Assembly: GCF_009469605.1 (NCBI RefSeq)
Contig: NZ_SSXU01000010.1
Location: 85,370 to 149,369 of the forward strand
Reading direction: 5' to 3'
DNA from: Zoogloea sp. 1C4
GTDB taxonomy: Bacteria > Pseudomonadota > Gammaproteobacteria > Burkholderiales > Rhodocyclaceae
DNA: 64,000 nucleotides
Shown here piece after piece: positions 26,822 through 38,196 of this stretch. The notes under the pieces were generated by a model. The model did not search any database and was not told the origin of the DNA. It worked only from the letters and a program-made list of their open reading frames with translations. The translations under genes were made by a program, and so were the position numbers. Numbering within the stretch: the stretch's first letter is position 1; every line of letters begins with the position of its first letter.

Positions 26822-28050
26822 TGAGCAAAGAATACAAGGAACTGATCGTCGGCCTCGACATCGGCACCTCGAAGATCACCTGCGTGGTGGCCGAGTTGAA
26901 GTCGGACGGCCGCATGGAGGTGATCGGGCTGGGCTCGCAGCCGTCGTCGGGCCTGAAGAAGGGCGTCGTGGTCAACATCGAGGCCACCGTGGACGCGATC
27001 TCCAAGGTCATCCAGGAAGTCGAGCTGATGGCCGAGTGCAAGATCCGCGACGTGTACACCGGCATCGCCGGCAGCCACATCCGCAGCTTCAACTCCAACG
27101 GCATGGTGGCGATCAAGGACAAGGAAGTCTCGCCGCTGGATGTGGAGCGAGTCATCGAGACCGCCCGCGCCATGCCGCTGCCGGCCGACCAGCAGATCCT
27201 GCACATCCTCACCCAGGAATTCGTGATCGACGGCCAGGACGGCGTGCGCGAGCCCATCGGCATGAGCGGCGTACGCCTCGAGGTTAAGGTGCACATCGTC
27301 ACCGGCGCCGTGTCGGCCGCCCAGAACATCGTCAAGTGCGTGCGTCGCTGTGGCCTCGAGGTGCTCGATCTGGTCCTCCAGCCGCTGGCCTCCAGCTACG
27401 CCACCCTCTCCGAGGACGAGAAGGAACTGGGCGTGTGCCTGGTGGATGTGGGCGGTGGCACCACCGACCTCGCCGTGTTCACCCAGGGCGCGATCCGTCA
27501 CACCGCGGTGATCCCCATCGCCGGCGATCAGGTGACCAACGACATCGCCGTCGCCCTGCGTACCCCGACCGCCGACGCCGAAGAAATCAAGATCCGCCAC
27601 GGCGTGGCCATGCACACCCTGGCCGACGCCTCCGAGATGATCGAAGTGCCCGGCGTGGGCGACCGTCCGCCGCGCAAGCTCTCCCGTCAGGCGCTGGCCG
27701 ATGTGATCGAGCCGCGGGTGTGCGAGCTGTACGAACTGGTTCAGGCCGAACTGCGCCGCAGCGGTTACGAAGAGCTGCTGTCGTCCGGCATCGTGCTGTC
27801 CGGCGGCGCCGCCGTGATGCAGGGGATGGTCGAGCTGGGTGAGGACGTCTTCCACATGCCGGTGCGCATCGGTTATCCGAAGTACGAGGGCCCCCTCGCC
27901 GATGTGGTCTGCGAGCCCCGCTACGCCAACGCGATGGGCCTCGTGATGGAAGGTGCAGCCCAGAAGCGGCGCGGCATCCAGGCCCGCCAGACGCGCAATG
28001 TGGGCCAGGTTTTTTCGAGGATGCGTTCGTGGTTCGAGCGTAATTTCTGA
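26821..28050 (+). CDS. ftsA: Cell division protein FtsA
   Basis: A 409-residue actin-like ATPase that tethers FtsZ to the membrane. LIVGLDIGTSKITCVVAEL opens the fold, CLVDVGGGTTDLAVF is the second phosphate motif, and GIVLSGGAAVMQGM the adenosine motif. The C-terminal VFSRMRSWFERNF is the amphipathic membrane-targeting helix. I use the ATG at 26821, which shares a base with the ftsQ stop. A 151-base gap before ftsZ leaves room for separate ftsZ control. Confidence 0.96.
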   Translation: MSKEYKELIVGLDIGTSKITCVVAELKSDGRMEVIGLGSQPSSGLKKGVVVNIEATVDAISKVIQEVELMAECKIRDVYTGIAGSHIRSFNSNGMVAIKDKEVSPLDVERVIETARAMPLPADQQILHILTQEFVIDGQDGVREPIGMSGVRLEVKVHIVTGAVSAAQNIVKCVRRCGLEVLDLVLQPLASSYATLSEDEKELGVCLVDVGGGTTDLAVFTQGAIRHTAVIPIAGDQVTNDIAVALRTPTADAEEIKIRHGVAMHTLADASEMIEVPGVGDRPPRKLSRQALADVIEPRVCELYELVQAELRRSGYEELLSSGIVLSGGAAVMQGMVELGEDVFHMPVRIGYPKYEGPLADVVCEPRYANAMGLVMEGAAQKRRGIQARQTRNVGQVFSRMRSWFERNF

Positions 28051-28201
28051 TGGTGGAGACAGCCCCTTCGGTGGGCTGAATCTGAATGAACTTTGATGTG
28101 CAGCGCCCCCTTATTTAGTTGTAAAATTTACGGTTAATACTAAATACGGATTGGTTGCACGTCGGCAATATCAAGTGCGGTTTCTCTTGGAGGCGAGTTA
28201 A

Positions 28202-29338
28202 ATGTTTGAAATTGTTGAAAAGGCATCCGGCGGCACCAATATCAAGGTGATCGGCGTCGGCGGCGCCGGCGGCAACGCCGTGGATCACATGATCCGCGAG
28301 GGCGTGCAAGGCGTCGACTTCATCACCGCCAACACCGATGCGCAGGCGCTGTCCCGCTGCCTGTCGCCCACCAAGGTGCAGCTCGGCAAGACCGGCCTCG
28401 GCGCCGGCTCCAAGCCGGAAGCCGGCCGCGCAGCCGCCCAGGAATCCCGTGACGCCATCGCGGCCGCCCTCGACGGCGCCCACATGTGCTTCATCACCGC
28501 CGGCATGGGCGGTGGCACGGGCACCGGCGCTGCCCCCGTGGTGGCCGAGATCGCCAAGGAAATGGGCATCCTGACCGTCGCTGTGGTCACCAAGCCTTTC
28601 GACTTCGAGAACCGCATCCGCGTTGCCGAGAGCGGCGTCGAAGAGCTCTCCAAGCAGGTGGACTCCCTGATCGTCGTGCTCAACGACAAGCTGCTCGAAG
28701 TCTATGGCGACGACGCCGGCTTCGAAGACTGCTTCCGCTCTGCCGACAACGTGCTGACCAGCGCCGTTGGTGGCATCGCCGAAATCATCAACGTGCCGGG
28801 CCTCGTCAACGTCGACTTCCAGGACGTGCGCACCGCGATGGCCGAGATGGGCCGCGCGATGATGGGCTCCGCCCAGGCTTCCGGTCTCGACCGCGCCCGG
28901 ATCGCCGCCGAACAGGCCGCCGTGTCTCCGCTGCTCGAAGGCACCGAACTCTCCGGCGCCCGCTGCGTGCTGGTGAACATCACTGCCAGCCGTTCGCTGA
29001 AGATGGCCGAAGTCCGCGATGCCGTGCGCACCGTCCAGGCCTTCGCCGCCAAGGAAGCCTTCGTCAAGTACGGCACCGTCTTCGACGAGAGCATGGAAGA
29101 CCGCATCCGCGTGACCGTGGTCGCCACCGGCCTGGGCGCTGTCCGTGCAGCCGCCATGCCGCGCAAGATGGAAGTGATCCGTACCGGTACCGACAACATC
29201 GGTATGGAAGTGGATTACGGCAATCTGGAGCTGCCGGCGGTGATCCGTCGCACCTCCCGCACCACCGTTGAAGCCATGAGCGCCAACGGCATGTCGACCC
29301 TGGACATTCCGGCCTTCCTGCGCAAGCAGGCGGACTGA
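28202..29338 (+). CDS. ftsZ: Cell division GTPase FtsZ
   Basis: A 378-residue tubulin homologue that assembles the Z-ring. IKVIGVGGAGGNAVDHMI and the tubulin signature GGGTGTGAAP are present. The C-terminal peptide LDIPAFLRKQAD is the conserved tail bound by FtsA and ZapD. TTGGAGG about ten bases upstream is a strong ribosome-binding site. The preceding 151 bases are AT-richer than their surroundings (TTGTAAAATTTACGG region) and contain a small CCCTTCGGTGGG hairpin, so a local promoter is likely, although I cannot place its -35 confidently. Confidence 0.97.
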   Translation: MFEIVEKASGGTNIKVIGVGGAGGNAVDHMIREGVQGVDFITANTDAQALSRCLSPTKVQLGKTGLGAGSKPEAGRAAAQESRDAIAAALDGAHMCFITAGMGGGTGTGAAPVVAEIAKEMGILTVAVVTKPFDFENRIRVAESGVEELSKQVDSLIVVLNDKLLEVYGDDAGFEDCFRSADNVLTSAVGGIAEIINVPGLVNVDFQDVRTAMAEMGRAMMGSAQASGLDRARIAAEQAAVSPLLEGTELSGARCVLVNITASRSLKMAEVRDAVRTVQAFAAKEAFVKYGTVFDESMEDRIRVTVVATGLGAVRAAAMPRKMEVIRTGTDNIGMEVDYGNLELPAVIRRTSRTTVEAMSANGMSTLDIPAFLRKQAD

Positions 29339-29367
29339 TCGCCCAGGGGCCGCTTCGGTGGCTCGAA

Positions 29368-29416
29368 CAAACGCGCAGCCGGACGTCGCCTCCGTTCGCT
29401 GCGCGTTTGTCGTTTG
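29368..29416 (+). terminator. Probable terminator after ftsZ
   Basis: A 12-bp perfect stem (CAAACGCGCAGC / GCTGCGCGTTTG) with an 18-base loop is followed by a T-rich but interrupted tract (TCGTTTG). It lies 30 bases after ftsZ and separates it from lpxC. Confidence 0.55.
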
Positions 29417-29496
29417 CAGGCAACACGGGATACGCCTTGCTGCGGTGCAGCAGGGACTTATGTTAAAATTCAATTACTTGAATCAGGATCCCGGCC

Positions 29497-30414
29497 ATGT
29501 TGAAGCAGCGCACCCTTAAAACAGTCGTCACCGCCACCGGCGTCGGCCTGCACAGCGGCAACAAGGTCACGCTCACCCTGCGCCCCGCGGCGCCCGATAC
29601 CGGCATCGTCTTTCATCGCGTCGATCTCGATCCGGTGGTCGATCTGCCGGCCGATCCCTACGCCGTCTGCGACACCCGTATGTGCTCCGGCCTGCAGCGC
29701 GAGGGCGCCAAGGTCAATACCGTCGAGCACCTCATGTCGGCCCTTGCCGGGCTCGGCGTCGACAACGCCCACATCGACGTGGACGCGGCGGAGATTCCGA
29801 TTCTCGACGGCAGCGCCGGCCCCTTCGTGTTCCTGATCCAGTCCGCCGGCATCGAGGAGCAAAAGGCGCCCAAGCGTTTCCTGCGCGTCAAAAAAGCCGT
29901 CGAGTACGTCGAGGGCGACAAGTGGGTTCGCCTTGAGCCCCACGACGGCTTCAAGCTGAGCTTCTCCATCGTCTTCAATCATCCGGCCATCGACAACACC
30001 GGCACCTCGGTCACCGTCGATTTCGCCGATCACTCCTATGTGCGCGAAGTCTCGCGGGCGCGCACTTTCGGCTTCATGCAGGACGTGGAGTTCATGCGCG
30101 CCAACGGCCTTGGTCTGGGCGGCAGTCTGGACAATGCCATCGTGATGGATGAATACCGGGTGCTCAACGCCGACGGCCTGCGCTATGCCGACGAGTTCGT
30201 GAAGCACAAGGTGCTCGACGCCATAGGCGACCTCTACCTCGCCGGCCATCCGCTGCTGGCGTCCTACAGCGCCTACAAGGCCGGGCACGCCCTCAACAAC
30301 CAGATCCTACGGGTGCTGCTGGAAGACAAGACCGCCTGGGACATCGTCACCTTCGAAGAAGACGCGACCACCCCGCCGGCGGTCGCCCAGCTCTTCGATC
30401 TGGCCCTCGGCTGA
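29497..30414 (+). CDS. lpxC: UDP-3-O-acyl-N-acetylglucosamine deacetylase
   Basis: A 305-residue zinc enzyme that commits UDP-acyl-GlcNAc to lipid A synthesis. The N-terminus [20 protein letters not shown], the zinc ligand motif VEHLMSAL (His near residue 78) and the second motif [18 protein letters not shown] are diagnostic. FtsZ-lpxC-secA adjacency matches enterobacteria. A possible promoter, TATGTT at 29459 with a weak TTGCTG 16 bp upstream, lies ahead of it. Confidence 0.97.
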   Translation: MLKQRTLKTVVTATGVGLHSGNKVTLTLRPAAPDTGIVFHRVDLDPVVDLPADPYAVCDTRMCSGLQREGAKVNTVEHLMSALAGLGVDNAHIDVDAAEIPILDGSAGPFVFLIQSAGIEEQKAPKRFLRVKKAVEYVEGDKWVRLEPHDGFKLSFSIVFNHPAIDNTGTSVTVDFADHSYVREVSRARTFGFMQDVEFMRANGLGLGGSLDNAIVMDEYRVLNADGLRYADEFVKHKVLDAIGDLYLAGHPLLASYSAYKAGHALNNQILRVLLEDKTAWDIVTFEEDATTPPAVAQLFDLALG

Positions 30415-30423
30415 GGCCAGGCC

Positions 30424-30612
30424 GTGCTGCTCCTGCGCGTTCTCGCCGTGCTGGTCGGGATCGGCATCGGAGCCTCGGTCTTCGCCTATTTCTTCACTCG
30501 CGAACCGCGCTATCTGGCGCTGGCGTGGAAGCTCTTCCGCTGGGCGATCATCATGGCGCTGGTGTTCTTTGCGCTGCTGATCCTCGAGCGGGTTCTGGTG
30601 CCGCTCGTTTAG
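30424..30612 (+). CDS. Small two-helix membrane protein between lpxC and secA
   Basis: A 62-residue protein with two hydrophobic helices (about residues 4-24 and 38-58) separated by a short basic loop (TREPRYLALAWKLFR). The GTG at 30424 has a GAGG upstream and is nine bases after the lpxC stop, so it is probably cotranscribed with lpxC. It occupies the place of secM in enterobacteria but has no SecM-type arrest sequence and is much shorter. Its end overlaps the convergent dciA gene by four bases. Function unknown. Confidence 0.7.
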   Translation: MLLLRVLAVLVGIGIGASVFAYFFTREPRYLALAWKLFRWAIIMALVFFALLILERVLVPLV

Positions 30613-31043
30613 CCGGCGCTCTTCACGAAGCGCCTGAGCGCCTTAGCCAGCGGAGAATCCGCGGGCAGCGTCGCGGCAAGATCGCCGAGCCCGCTGCGGG
30701 TCGATTCGCTCACGTGACGATCCGGCGGCGGCGGGGCGGGGGGGCGATATTCCGGCACCGACACCTTCACCTTGATGTCCCGAAGGATCACGCCCGAGCG
30801 TGCGAAGTCGGCCAGCAGGCTCGGCACTGCCTGGCGCAGCTTGACGGCCAGACCGGCGCTTTCCACGTGGATCACCAGATCCTCGCCCTTCAGGTTGGCG
30901 ACCTTGCAGGCGGCGGCCATGTAGTCGGGGAGAAGGTCGGCCAGCTGGCGCTGCAGGCGCAACAGTCGGGCCGCGTGGGCCTGCAGGCGGGCAAGGCTGT
31001 CGCCGCTGCCGAGATAGGTGTCGATCGGGTTGGTCTTGGCCAT
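30609..31043 (-). CDS. dciA: DciA-like replicative helicase loader (DUF721)
   Basis: A 144-residue protein of the DUF721 family. Known DciA proteins bind DnaB and help load it in bacteria that lack DnaC. The DUF721/KH-like part includes LAALLPDY-like LADLLPDYMAAACKVANL and LVIHVESAGLAVKLRQAVPSLL; the C-terminal third is Pro-rich and probably flexible. I use the ATG at 31043 (MAKTNPIDTYLG); longer in-frame starts run into the secA promoter region. DUF721 genes are often found next to secA, as here. The match is moderate, so the symbol is tentative. Confidence 0.7.
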   Translation of the reverse strand: MAKTNPIDTYLGSGDSLARLQAHAARLLRLQRQLADLLPDYMAAACKVANLKGEDLVIHVESAGLAVKLRQAVPSLLADFARSGVILRDIKVKVSVPEYRPPAPPPPDRHVSESTRSGLGDLAATLPADSPLAKALRRFVKSAG

Positions 31044-31189
31044 CGGGGCTTGGAATTCTGAGAAGCGCCCCCATCCTAGGGGGAACCCTTTCCGCGGACA
31101 AGAGTGAGCGGCGTCTTGTCCTGTGTCACGGTCGTGTCCGGACGACATGATAGAATCCGCCCTTTGCCGCGTTTTCCCTTCCAAATCAA

Positions 31190-33914
<2,725 letters not shown>

Positions 33915-33916
<2 letters not shown>

Positions 33917-34037
33917 AAAGGAGCGATAAACCTACTGCGCGACCCGATCCTGCGACTGCGGTGCTCGCTGTACTCCAGTACAGCTGCGCGCCTCCCCGCA
34001 GCCTCGGGCCGCTCGCTACGGTTTCTCGCCCCTTTTC
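33915..34037. repeat. Long imperfect inverted repeat, about 120 bp
   Basis: The outer arms at 33915-33932 and 34020-34037 match in 16 of 18 positions. The centre is a perfect dyad, GCTGTACT at 33967-33974 and AGTACAGC at 33977-33984, with a two-base gap. The regions between are also largely complementary (CTGCG...CGCAG). The whole can fold as one long hairpin. The left arm includes the secA stop codon. It looks like a REP- or MITE-type intergenic element, but other genomic copies cannot be seen from this window. Confidence 0.65.
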
Positions 34038-34058
34038 AACGGGGTAGTCGTTCGTTGA

Positions 34059-34084
34059 CAAGGCCCGCTTTCGAGCGGGCCTTG
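34059..34084 (+). terminator. Terminator-like hairpin downstream of secA
   Basis: An 11-bp perfect stem (CAAGGCCCGCT / AGCGGGCCTTG) is capped by a stable TTCG tetraloop. The following sequence (TGCGTTG) is only weakly T-rich, so termination strength is uncertain. Confidence 0.65.
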
Positions 34085-34133
34085 TGCGTTGACGGCGCCT
34101 CAAGCTGCAACGTCGCCTGCCGTTATCGGCGAC

Positions 34134-35570
34134 ATGGCTTTCACGAACCCTGGCCCTTCTGATCTGACCGAATGGATCGCCCGCATCCGGGGGCGCGACA
34201 TGCCGGTGTTTGCCCGCACGGTGGATGCGCTGCGGCGGATCATCGTTGACGACCGGGCATCCGCGTCGGCGCTGGCGCAGGTCATCCTGAAGGACGCGCC
34301 GATGACCACCAAGGTGCTGCGGCTTGCCAACAGTGCCTATTTCAATCACTCCAACCAGGGCATCAACACCGTCTCGCGGGCGATCGTTGTGCTCGGCTTC
34401 GACCCCGTGGCCCAGCTGGCCCTGTCGGTTGCGTTGATCGACGCGCTGCTGCGCGGGAGCGTGCGCAGCCGGGTCAATCTCGAGATGGCGCGCAGCTTTC
34501 ACGCGGCGGTCCAGGCCCGCTGGGCGATCCAGCGCAAGGGCGAGCAGCAGGGCGAGGAAGTGTTCATCGCCGCGCTGCTGTCCCGGGTGGGCGAGATGGC
34601 CTTCTGGTGTTTTGGCGGCGATCAGGCCCAGGCGCTGGAGCGCTGCATGAGCCAGGGCGGCGTGCGCGAGGAAGAGGCCCAGCAGGTGGTGCTGGGCTTC
34701 TCGCTGCGACATCTCTCGGCCGGGTTGGTGCGTGAATGGAAGCTCGGTTCCCTTGCGGCTGCGGCCATCGAGGGTGACGCCCGGAGCCGCGGCCCCGAAC
34801 GGGCCGTGGCGATCGGCGACCGTCTGGCCCGTGCGGCCGAGGATGGCTGGGATTCGGTCGCCGCGCGGCGGGCCATCCGCGAGGCGGCGGATTATCTCGG
34901 GCTGCCGGTTTCGGTGGTGAGCGCCGAGATCATCGCCAACGCCGGCGAGGCGGCGCGGGTGGCCGCCTTCTTCGGCGCCCCCGAAGCCGGTCGCGCGATC
35001 CCGCGGGCCGAAGTACCCCTGCCTGAACCCGAGCCACCGGCACCGCCAGCCGCGCCGGACGCCAGCCTGCAGCTGCGCATCCTGCAGGATCTGGCGGCCA
35101 TGAGCCTGGAGCGGGCCGCCATCGCCGACATCCTGCAGTTGGTCGCTGAAGGCGTGCTGCGTGGCGTCGGCTGCGAACGGGTTGTCGTGGCGCTGCTCAC
35201 GCCAGACCGCCTGCATCTTCAGGGCAAGATGGGGCTGGGTAGTGGTGGCGAAGCCCTGTGCGCGCGTTTCATCTTCCCGATGGATGGCGATCCGGACGAC
35301 GTGGTCGACGATGCCATCGACAGCGGCAAGGCGTGCTGGGTCAATCCGGCCCGCGTCGAGCGCGGCGGCACTGAGCGGCTGCAGGCGGTCACGGCCAGCG
35401 AGTCCGGCTTCGTGGTGCCTTTTGGATCGGCGACACGGCGAATCGGCGTGCTCTATGCCGACCGCAATGGCCGTCCGCTGGATGAGGAGAGCTGGCGGGC
35501 CGTCCAGCATTTCGCTCTGCAGGCCAGCCTGGCGGTGGCCTTGAGTGCCGCCGACGGTGTGCCGAGCTGA
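34134..35570 (+). CDS. HDOD-GAF signalling protein
   Basis: A 478-residue protein with an N-terminal HDOD domain (about residues 10-205), recognisable by KVLRLANSAYFNHSNQGINTVSRAIVVLG, and a C-terminal GAF domain (about 325-475) ending LYADRNGRPLDEESWRAVQHF. A Pro-rich linker joins them. HDOD domains resemble HD phosphohydrolases but usually lack the metal-binding residues and act in signalling. The ATG at 34134 is used; a TTG at 34089 would extend it by 15 residues, and neither has a strong Shine-Dalgarno site. The ligand and partner are unknown. Confidence 0.82.
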   Translation: MAFTNPGPSDLTEWIARIRGRDMPVFARTVDALRRIIVDDRASASALAQVILKDAPMTTKVLRLANSAYFNHSNQGINTVSRAIVVLGFDPVAQLALSVALIDALLRGSVRSRVNLEMARSFHAAVQARWAIQRKGEQQGEEVFIAALLSRVGEMAFWCFGGDQAQALERCMSQGGVREEEAQQVVLGFSLRHLSAGLVREWKLGSLAAAAIEGDARSRGPERAVAIGDRLARAAEDGWDSVAARRAIREAADYLGLPVSVVSAEIIANAGEAARVAAFFGAPEAGRAIPRAEVPLPEPEPPAPPAAPDASLQLRILQDLAAMSLERAAIADILQLVAEGVLRGVGCERVVVALLTPDRLHLQGKMGLGSGGEALCARFIFPMDGDPDDVVDDAIDSGKACWVNPARVERGGTERLQAVTASESGFVVPFGSATRRIGVLYADRNGRPLDEESWRAVQHFALQASLAVALSAADGVPS

Positions 35571-35648
35571 CGTGCTGGTGTCCCGGTAACGACTCCCGGA
35601 TTATCATGGCGTTCTTTTGCCAATTGGCGCCTGTTCCTGGAGTCTTTC

Positions 35649-36887
35649 ATGCCCGTCCTGCTTTCCCCCCCTGAAGCCGCTGCCCTGTTTCCCGTGCCCG
35701 GTGTCCGCCTTGGCGTCACCGAGGCGGGGGTGCGCAAGGTCAATCGCAAGGATCTCACGCTGATCGAACTGGCGCCGGGCGCCCGCGTGGCCGGGGTGTT
35801 CACCCAGAACCGCTTCTGCGCGGCGCCGGTGCAGATGTGCAAGGCCCATCTGCCGGCCGGCGAGATCCGCGCGCTGGTGATCAACACCGGTGTCGCCAAC
35901 GCCGGCACCGGCGAGCCCGGTCTGGCTGCTGCCCGCGCCACCTGTGAGGCCGTCGCCGGCCAGCTGGGCATCGCCGCCAGCCAGGTGCTGCCGTTCTCCA
36001 CCGGGGTGATCCTCGAACCGCTGCCGGTGGAGCGCATCGTCGCCGGCCTGCCGGCCGCCAAGGCCGCCCTCAAGGCCGACGGCTGGTTCGACGCCGCCCA
36101 CGGCATCATGACCACCGACACCATTCCCAAGGCCGTGTCGCGCCAGGTGCAGATTGGCGGCAAGACCATCACCCTTACCGGCATCTCCAAGGGCGCCGGG
36201 ATGATCAAGCCGAACATGGCGACCATGCTCGGCTTCCTCGCCACCGACGCCGACGTGGCCCAGCCGGTGCTCGACGCGCTGCTGAAGGAAGTGGCCGATC
36301 TGAGCTTCAACAGCATCACCGTCGATGGCGACACCTCCACCAACGACAGCTACATCCTCATCGCTACCGGTCAGGCCGGCAACGCGACCATCGCCGATAC
36401 GGCGTCGGCCGATTACGCCGCCTTCCGCCAGGCCGTGCTGGACGTGTCGATTCTGCTGGCCCAGGCCATCGTGCGCGACGGCGAGGGCGCGACCAAGTTC
36501 ATCACCCTGCAGATCGAAGGCGGCAAGACCCGCGAGGAATGCCGCAAGGTTGGCTACGCCATCGGCCACTCGCCGCTGGTGAAGACCGCGTTCTTCGCCT
36601 CCGACCCCAACTTGGGCCGCATCCTGGCCGCCATCGGCTACGCCGGCATCGACGATCTGGATGTGTCGCAGCTGCGCGTGTGGCTCGGCAGCAACGGCGA
36701 GGAAGTGCTGGTGGCCGAGAAGGGTGGCCGCGCCGAGAGCTATCGCGAGGAAGCTGGCGCCCGGGTGATGGCAGCGGCGGAGATCACCGTGCGCGTGGAT
36801 CTTGCCCGCGGTGACGCGGCGGCCACCCTGTGGAGCTGCGATTTCTCCTACGACTACGTGAAGATCAACGCCGACTATCGGTCGTAA
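35649..36887 (+). CDS. argJ: Bifunctional glutamate N-acetyltransferase / ornithine acetyltransferase
   Basis: A 412-residue arginine-synthesis enzyme that moves acetyl from N-acetylornithine to glutamate. ArgJ is made as a precursor that cleaves itself before a threonine; the site motif [15 protein letters not shown] is present near residue 192. [11 protein letters not shown] and DGDTSTND are also conserved. GGAG lies seven bases before the ATG. A bidirectional terminator follows. Confidence 0.97.
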   Translation: MPVLLSPPEAAALFPVPGVRLGVTEAGVRKVNRKDLTLIELAPGARVAGVFTQNRFCAAPVQMCKAHLPAGEIRALVINTGVANAGTGEPGLAAARATCEAVAGQLGIAASQVLPFSTGVILEPLPVERIVAGLPAAKAALKADGWFDAAHGIMTTDTIPKAVSRQVQIGGKTITLTGISKGAGMIKPNMATMLGFLATDADVAQPVLDALLKEVADLSFNSITVDGDTSTNDSYILIATGQAGNATIADTASADYAAFRQAVLDVSILLAQAIVRDGEGATKFITLQIEGGKTREECRKVGYAIGHSPLVKTAFFASDPNLGRILAAIGYAGIDDLDVSQLRVWLGSNGEEVLVAEKGGRAESYREEAGARVMAAAEITVRVDLARGDAAATLWSCDFSYDYVKINADYRS

Positions 36888-36920
36888 GTCGGCACGGCGG
36901 CCTAGCTTGGGCTGCCAATG

Positions 36921-36957
36921 AAAAACGGGGCGGATCGAAAGATCACGCCCCGTTTTT
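36921..36957. terminator. Bidirectional terminator between argJ and the permease genes
   Basis: A strong hairpin with arms AAAAACGGGGCG and CGCCCCGTTTTT, an inner GATC/GATC pairing and a GAAA loop. The T run on each strand allows it to end both argJ (plus) and the permease operon (minus). Confidence 0.9.
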
Positions 36958-36975
36958 CATGGCCAGGCCCGGTGT

Positions 36976-38187
36976 TCAGATGTTCTGGCGCAGCGCGTCG
37001 ACCACCTGCATCCGCGTCACCTTGTAGGCCGGCACGATGGACGCCAGCACGGTGGCCACGAAACCCACCAGCGCCGAGGTGACGAGGGTGAGCGGCACGA
37101 TCCGGATGTAGGCGGTGTAGCCCAGGTTGGCGTTGGGCGGCGGCGGCATCGGAATGCCGATGGCGGAGATCGTCAGCGCCGCGGTGATGCCCAGCAGCAC
37201 GCCGAGCACCGCGCCGGTGAGACCGAGGAAGGCGCTCTCGAGGATCACCATCTTGACGATGTCGCGGGACTGGTTGCCCAGCGCCTGCATGGTGCCGAAC
37301 TCGCCCTGGCGCTCGAAGACGCTCATGTTGACGCTGTTGGCCACCGACAGCAGCACCATCAGCAGGATGATGAACTGCAGCACGCCAAACTGGCGGTCGT
37401 AGAGTTGCACGGCCTTGTCGTAGAAGTCGGACAGGGAATTCCAGGTGCGCACGTCGAGCTGGCTGCCGAGCTCGCTCACCAGCCTGGCGTGGACGGCGTC
37501 GGTGTCTTCCGTCTTGTGGAGCGCGACTACCAGCAGGTTGGCGCCTTTGGTCTGGAGGAGCTCCTGGGCGGCGTCGAGGGGGATGCGTACCGCGCGGGCG
37601 TCGAAATCCTTCGAGAAGCTCTGGAACACGCCGACCACTTCGAAATCCATGGTGTTCATTGCGCCCTCGGCGGCGTTGAGCACCAGCGTCACCCGGTCGC
37701 CGGGCACGAGGCCAAGGGTCTTGGCCACGCCCTGGCCGAGGAGGATGCCGTCCCGATCGGCCTTGGCCAGCTGGCGGCCCGCGGCGATGGTGATGAAGCT
37801 GCCGAGCTTGGCTTCCTTGTCGGGTTCGACGCCCTCACCGATGATCGCCAGATCCCGCTTGCCGTTGTTGAGCAGGCCCGAGAAATACAGGCGGCTCATC
37901 ACCGCGTCCACCTCGGGGTGCTTCGCGATACCGGCGGCGAGTTTTTCGGGCTGGTCGATCAGGAAGCGCTCGGGCGAGCGGGTGCCCTTTTCGAGGAAAT
38001 CCTTTTTGAAGACCTGCAGGTGGCCGGTCTGGGAGTGGATGATGGCCTCGCCGAGCTGGATGAAGATGTCCTGCACGAAGCCGCCGGCGAGGATGAGGCC
38101 GGTGACGCCGAAGATGATCGCGGCGAGGGTCATGCCGCTGCGGACTTTCTGGCGGAGCGTGTTCCGGAGGGCGAGCTTCAGGAGCAT
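36976..38187 (-). CDS. ABC transporter permease, MacB/LolCE (FtsX-like) type, second gene
   Basis: A 403-residue membrane protein with one N-terminal helix (about residues 17-40), a large periplasmic domain of the MacB_PCD type (about 40-250) and three C-terminal helices of the FtsX-like permease domain. It ends with the family pattern PAYKVTRMQVVDALRQNI. These proteins pair with an ATPase to move lipoproteins or small molecules across the envelope by mechanotransmission. It lies nine bases after a homologous permease. No ATPase gene is adjacent. The substrate is unknown. Confidence 0.87.
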   Translation of the reverse strand: MLLKLALRNTLRQKVRSGMTLAAIIFGVTGLILAGGFVQDIFIQLGEAIIHSQTGHLQVFKKDFLEKGTRSPERFLIDQPEKLAAGIAKHPEVDAVMSRLYFSGLLNNGKRDLAIIGEGVEPDKEAKLGSFITIAAGRQLAKADRDGILLGQGVAKTLGLVPGDRVTLVLNAAEGAMNTMDFEVVGVFQSFSKDFDARAVRIPLDAAQELLQTKGANLLVVALHKTEDTDAVHARLVSELGSQLDVRTWNSLSDFYDKAVQLYDRQFGVLQFIILLMVLLSVANSVNMSVFERQGEFGTMQALGNQSRDIVKMVILESAFLGLTGAVLGVLLGITAALTISAIGIPMPPPPNANLGYTAYIRIVPLTLVTSALVGFVATVLASIVPAYKVTRMQVVDALRQNI

Positions 38188-38196
38188 GGGATTTTC

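Noticed and set aside
29437..29464. TTGCTG-16-TATGTT as the lpxC promoter
   Set aside because: Both boxes are weak and a TAAAAT nearby has the wrong spacing; not firm enough to list as a feature.
30424..30612. SecM homologue
   Set aside because: Only 62 residues, two membrane helices, and no arrest motif near the C-terminus.
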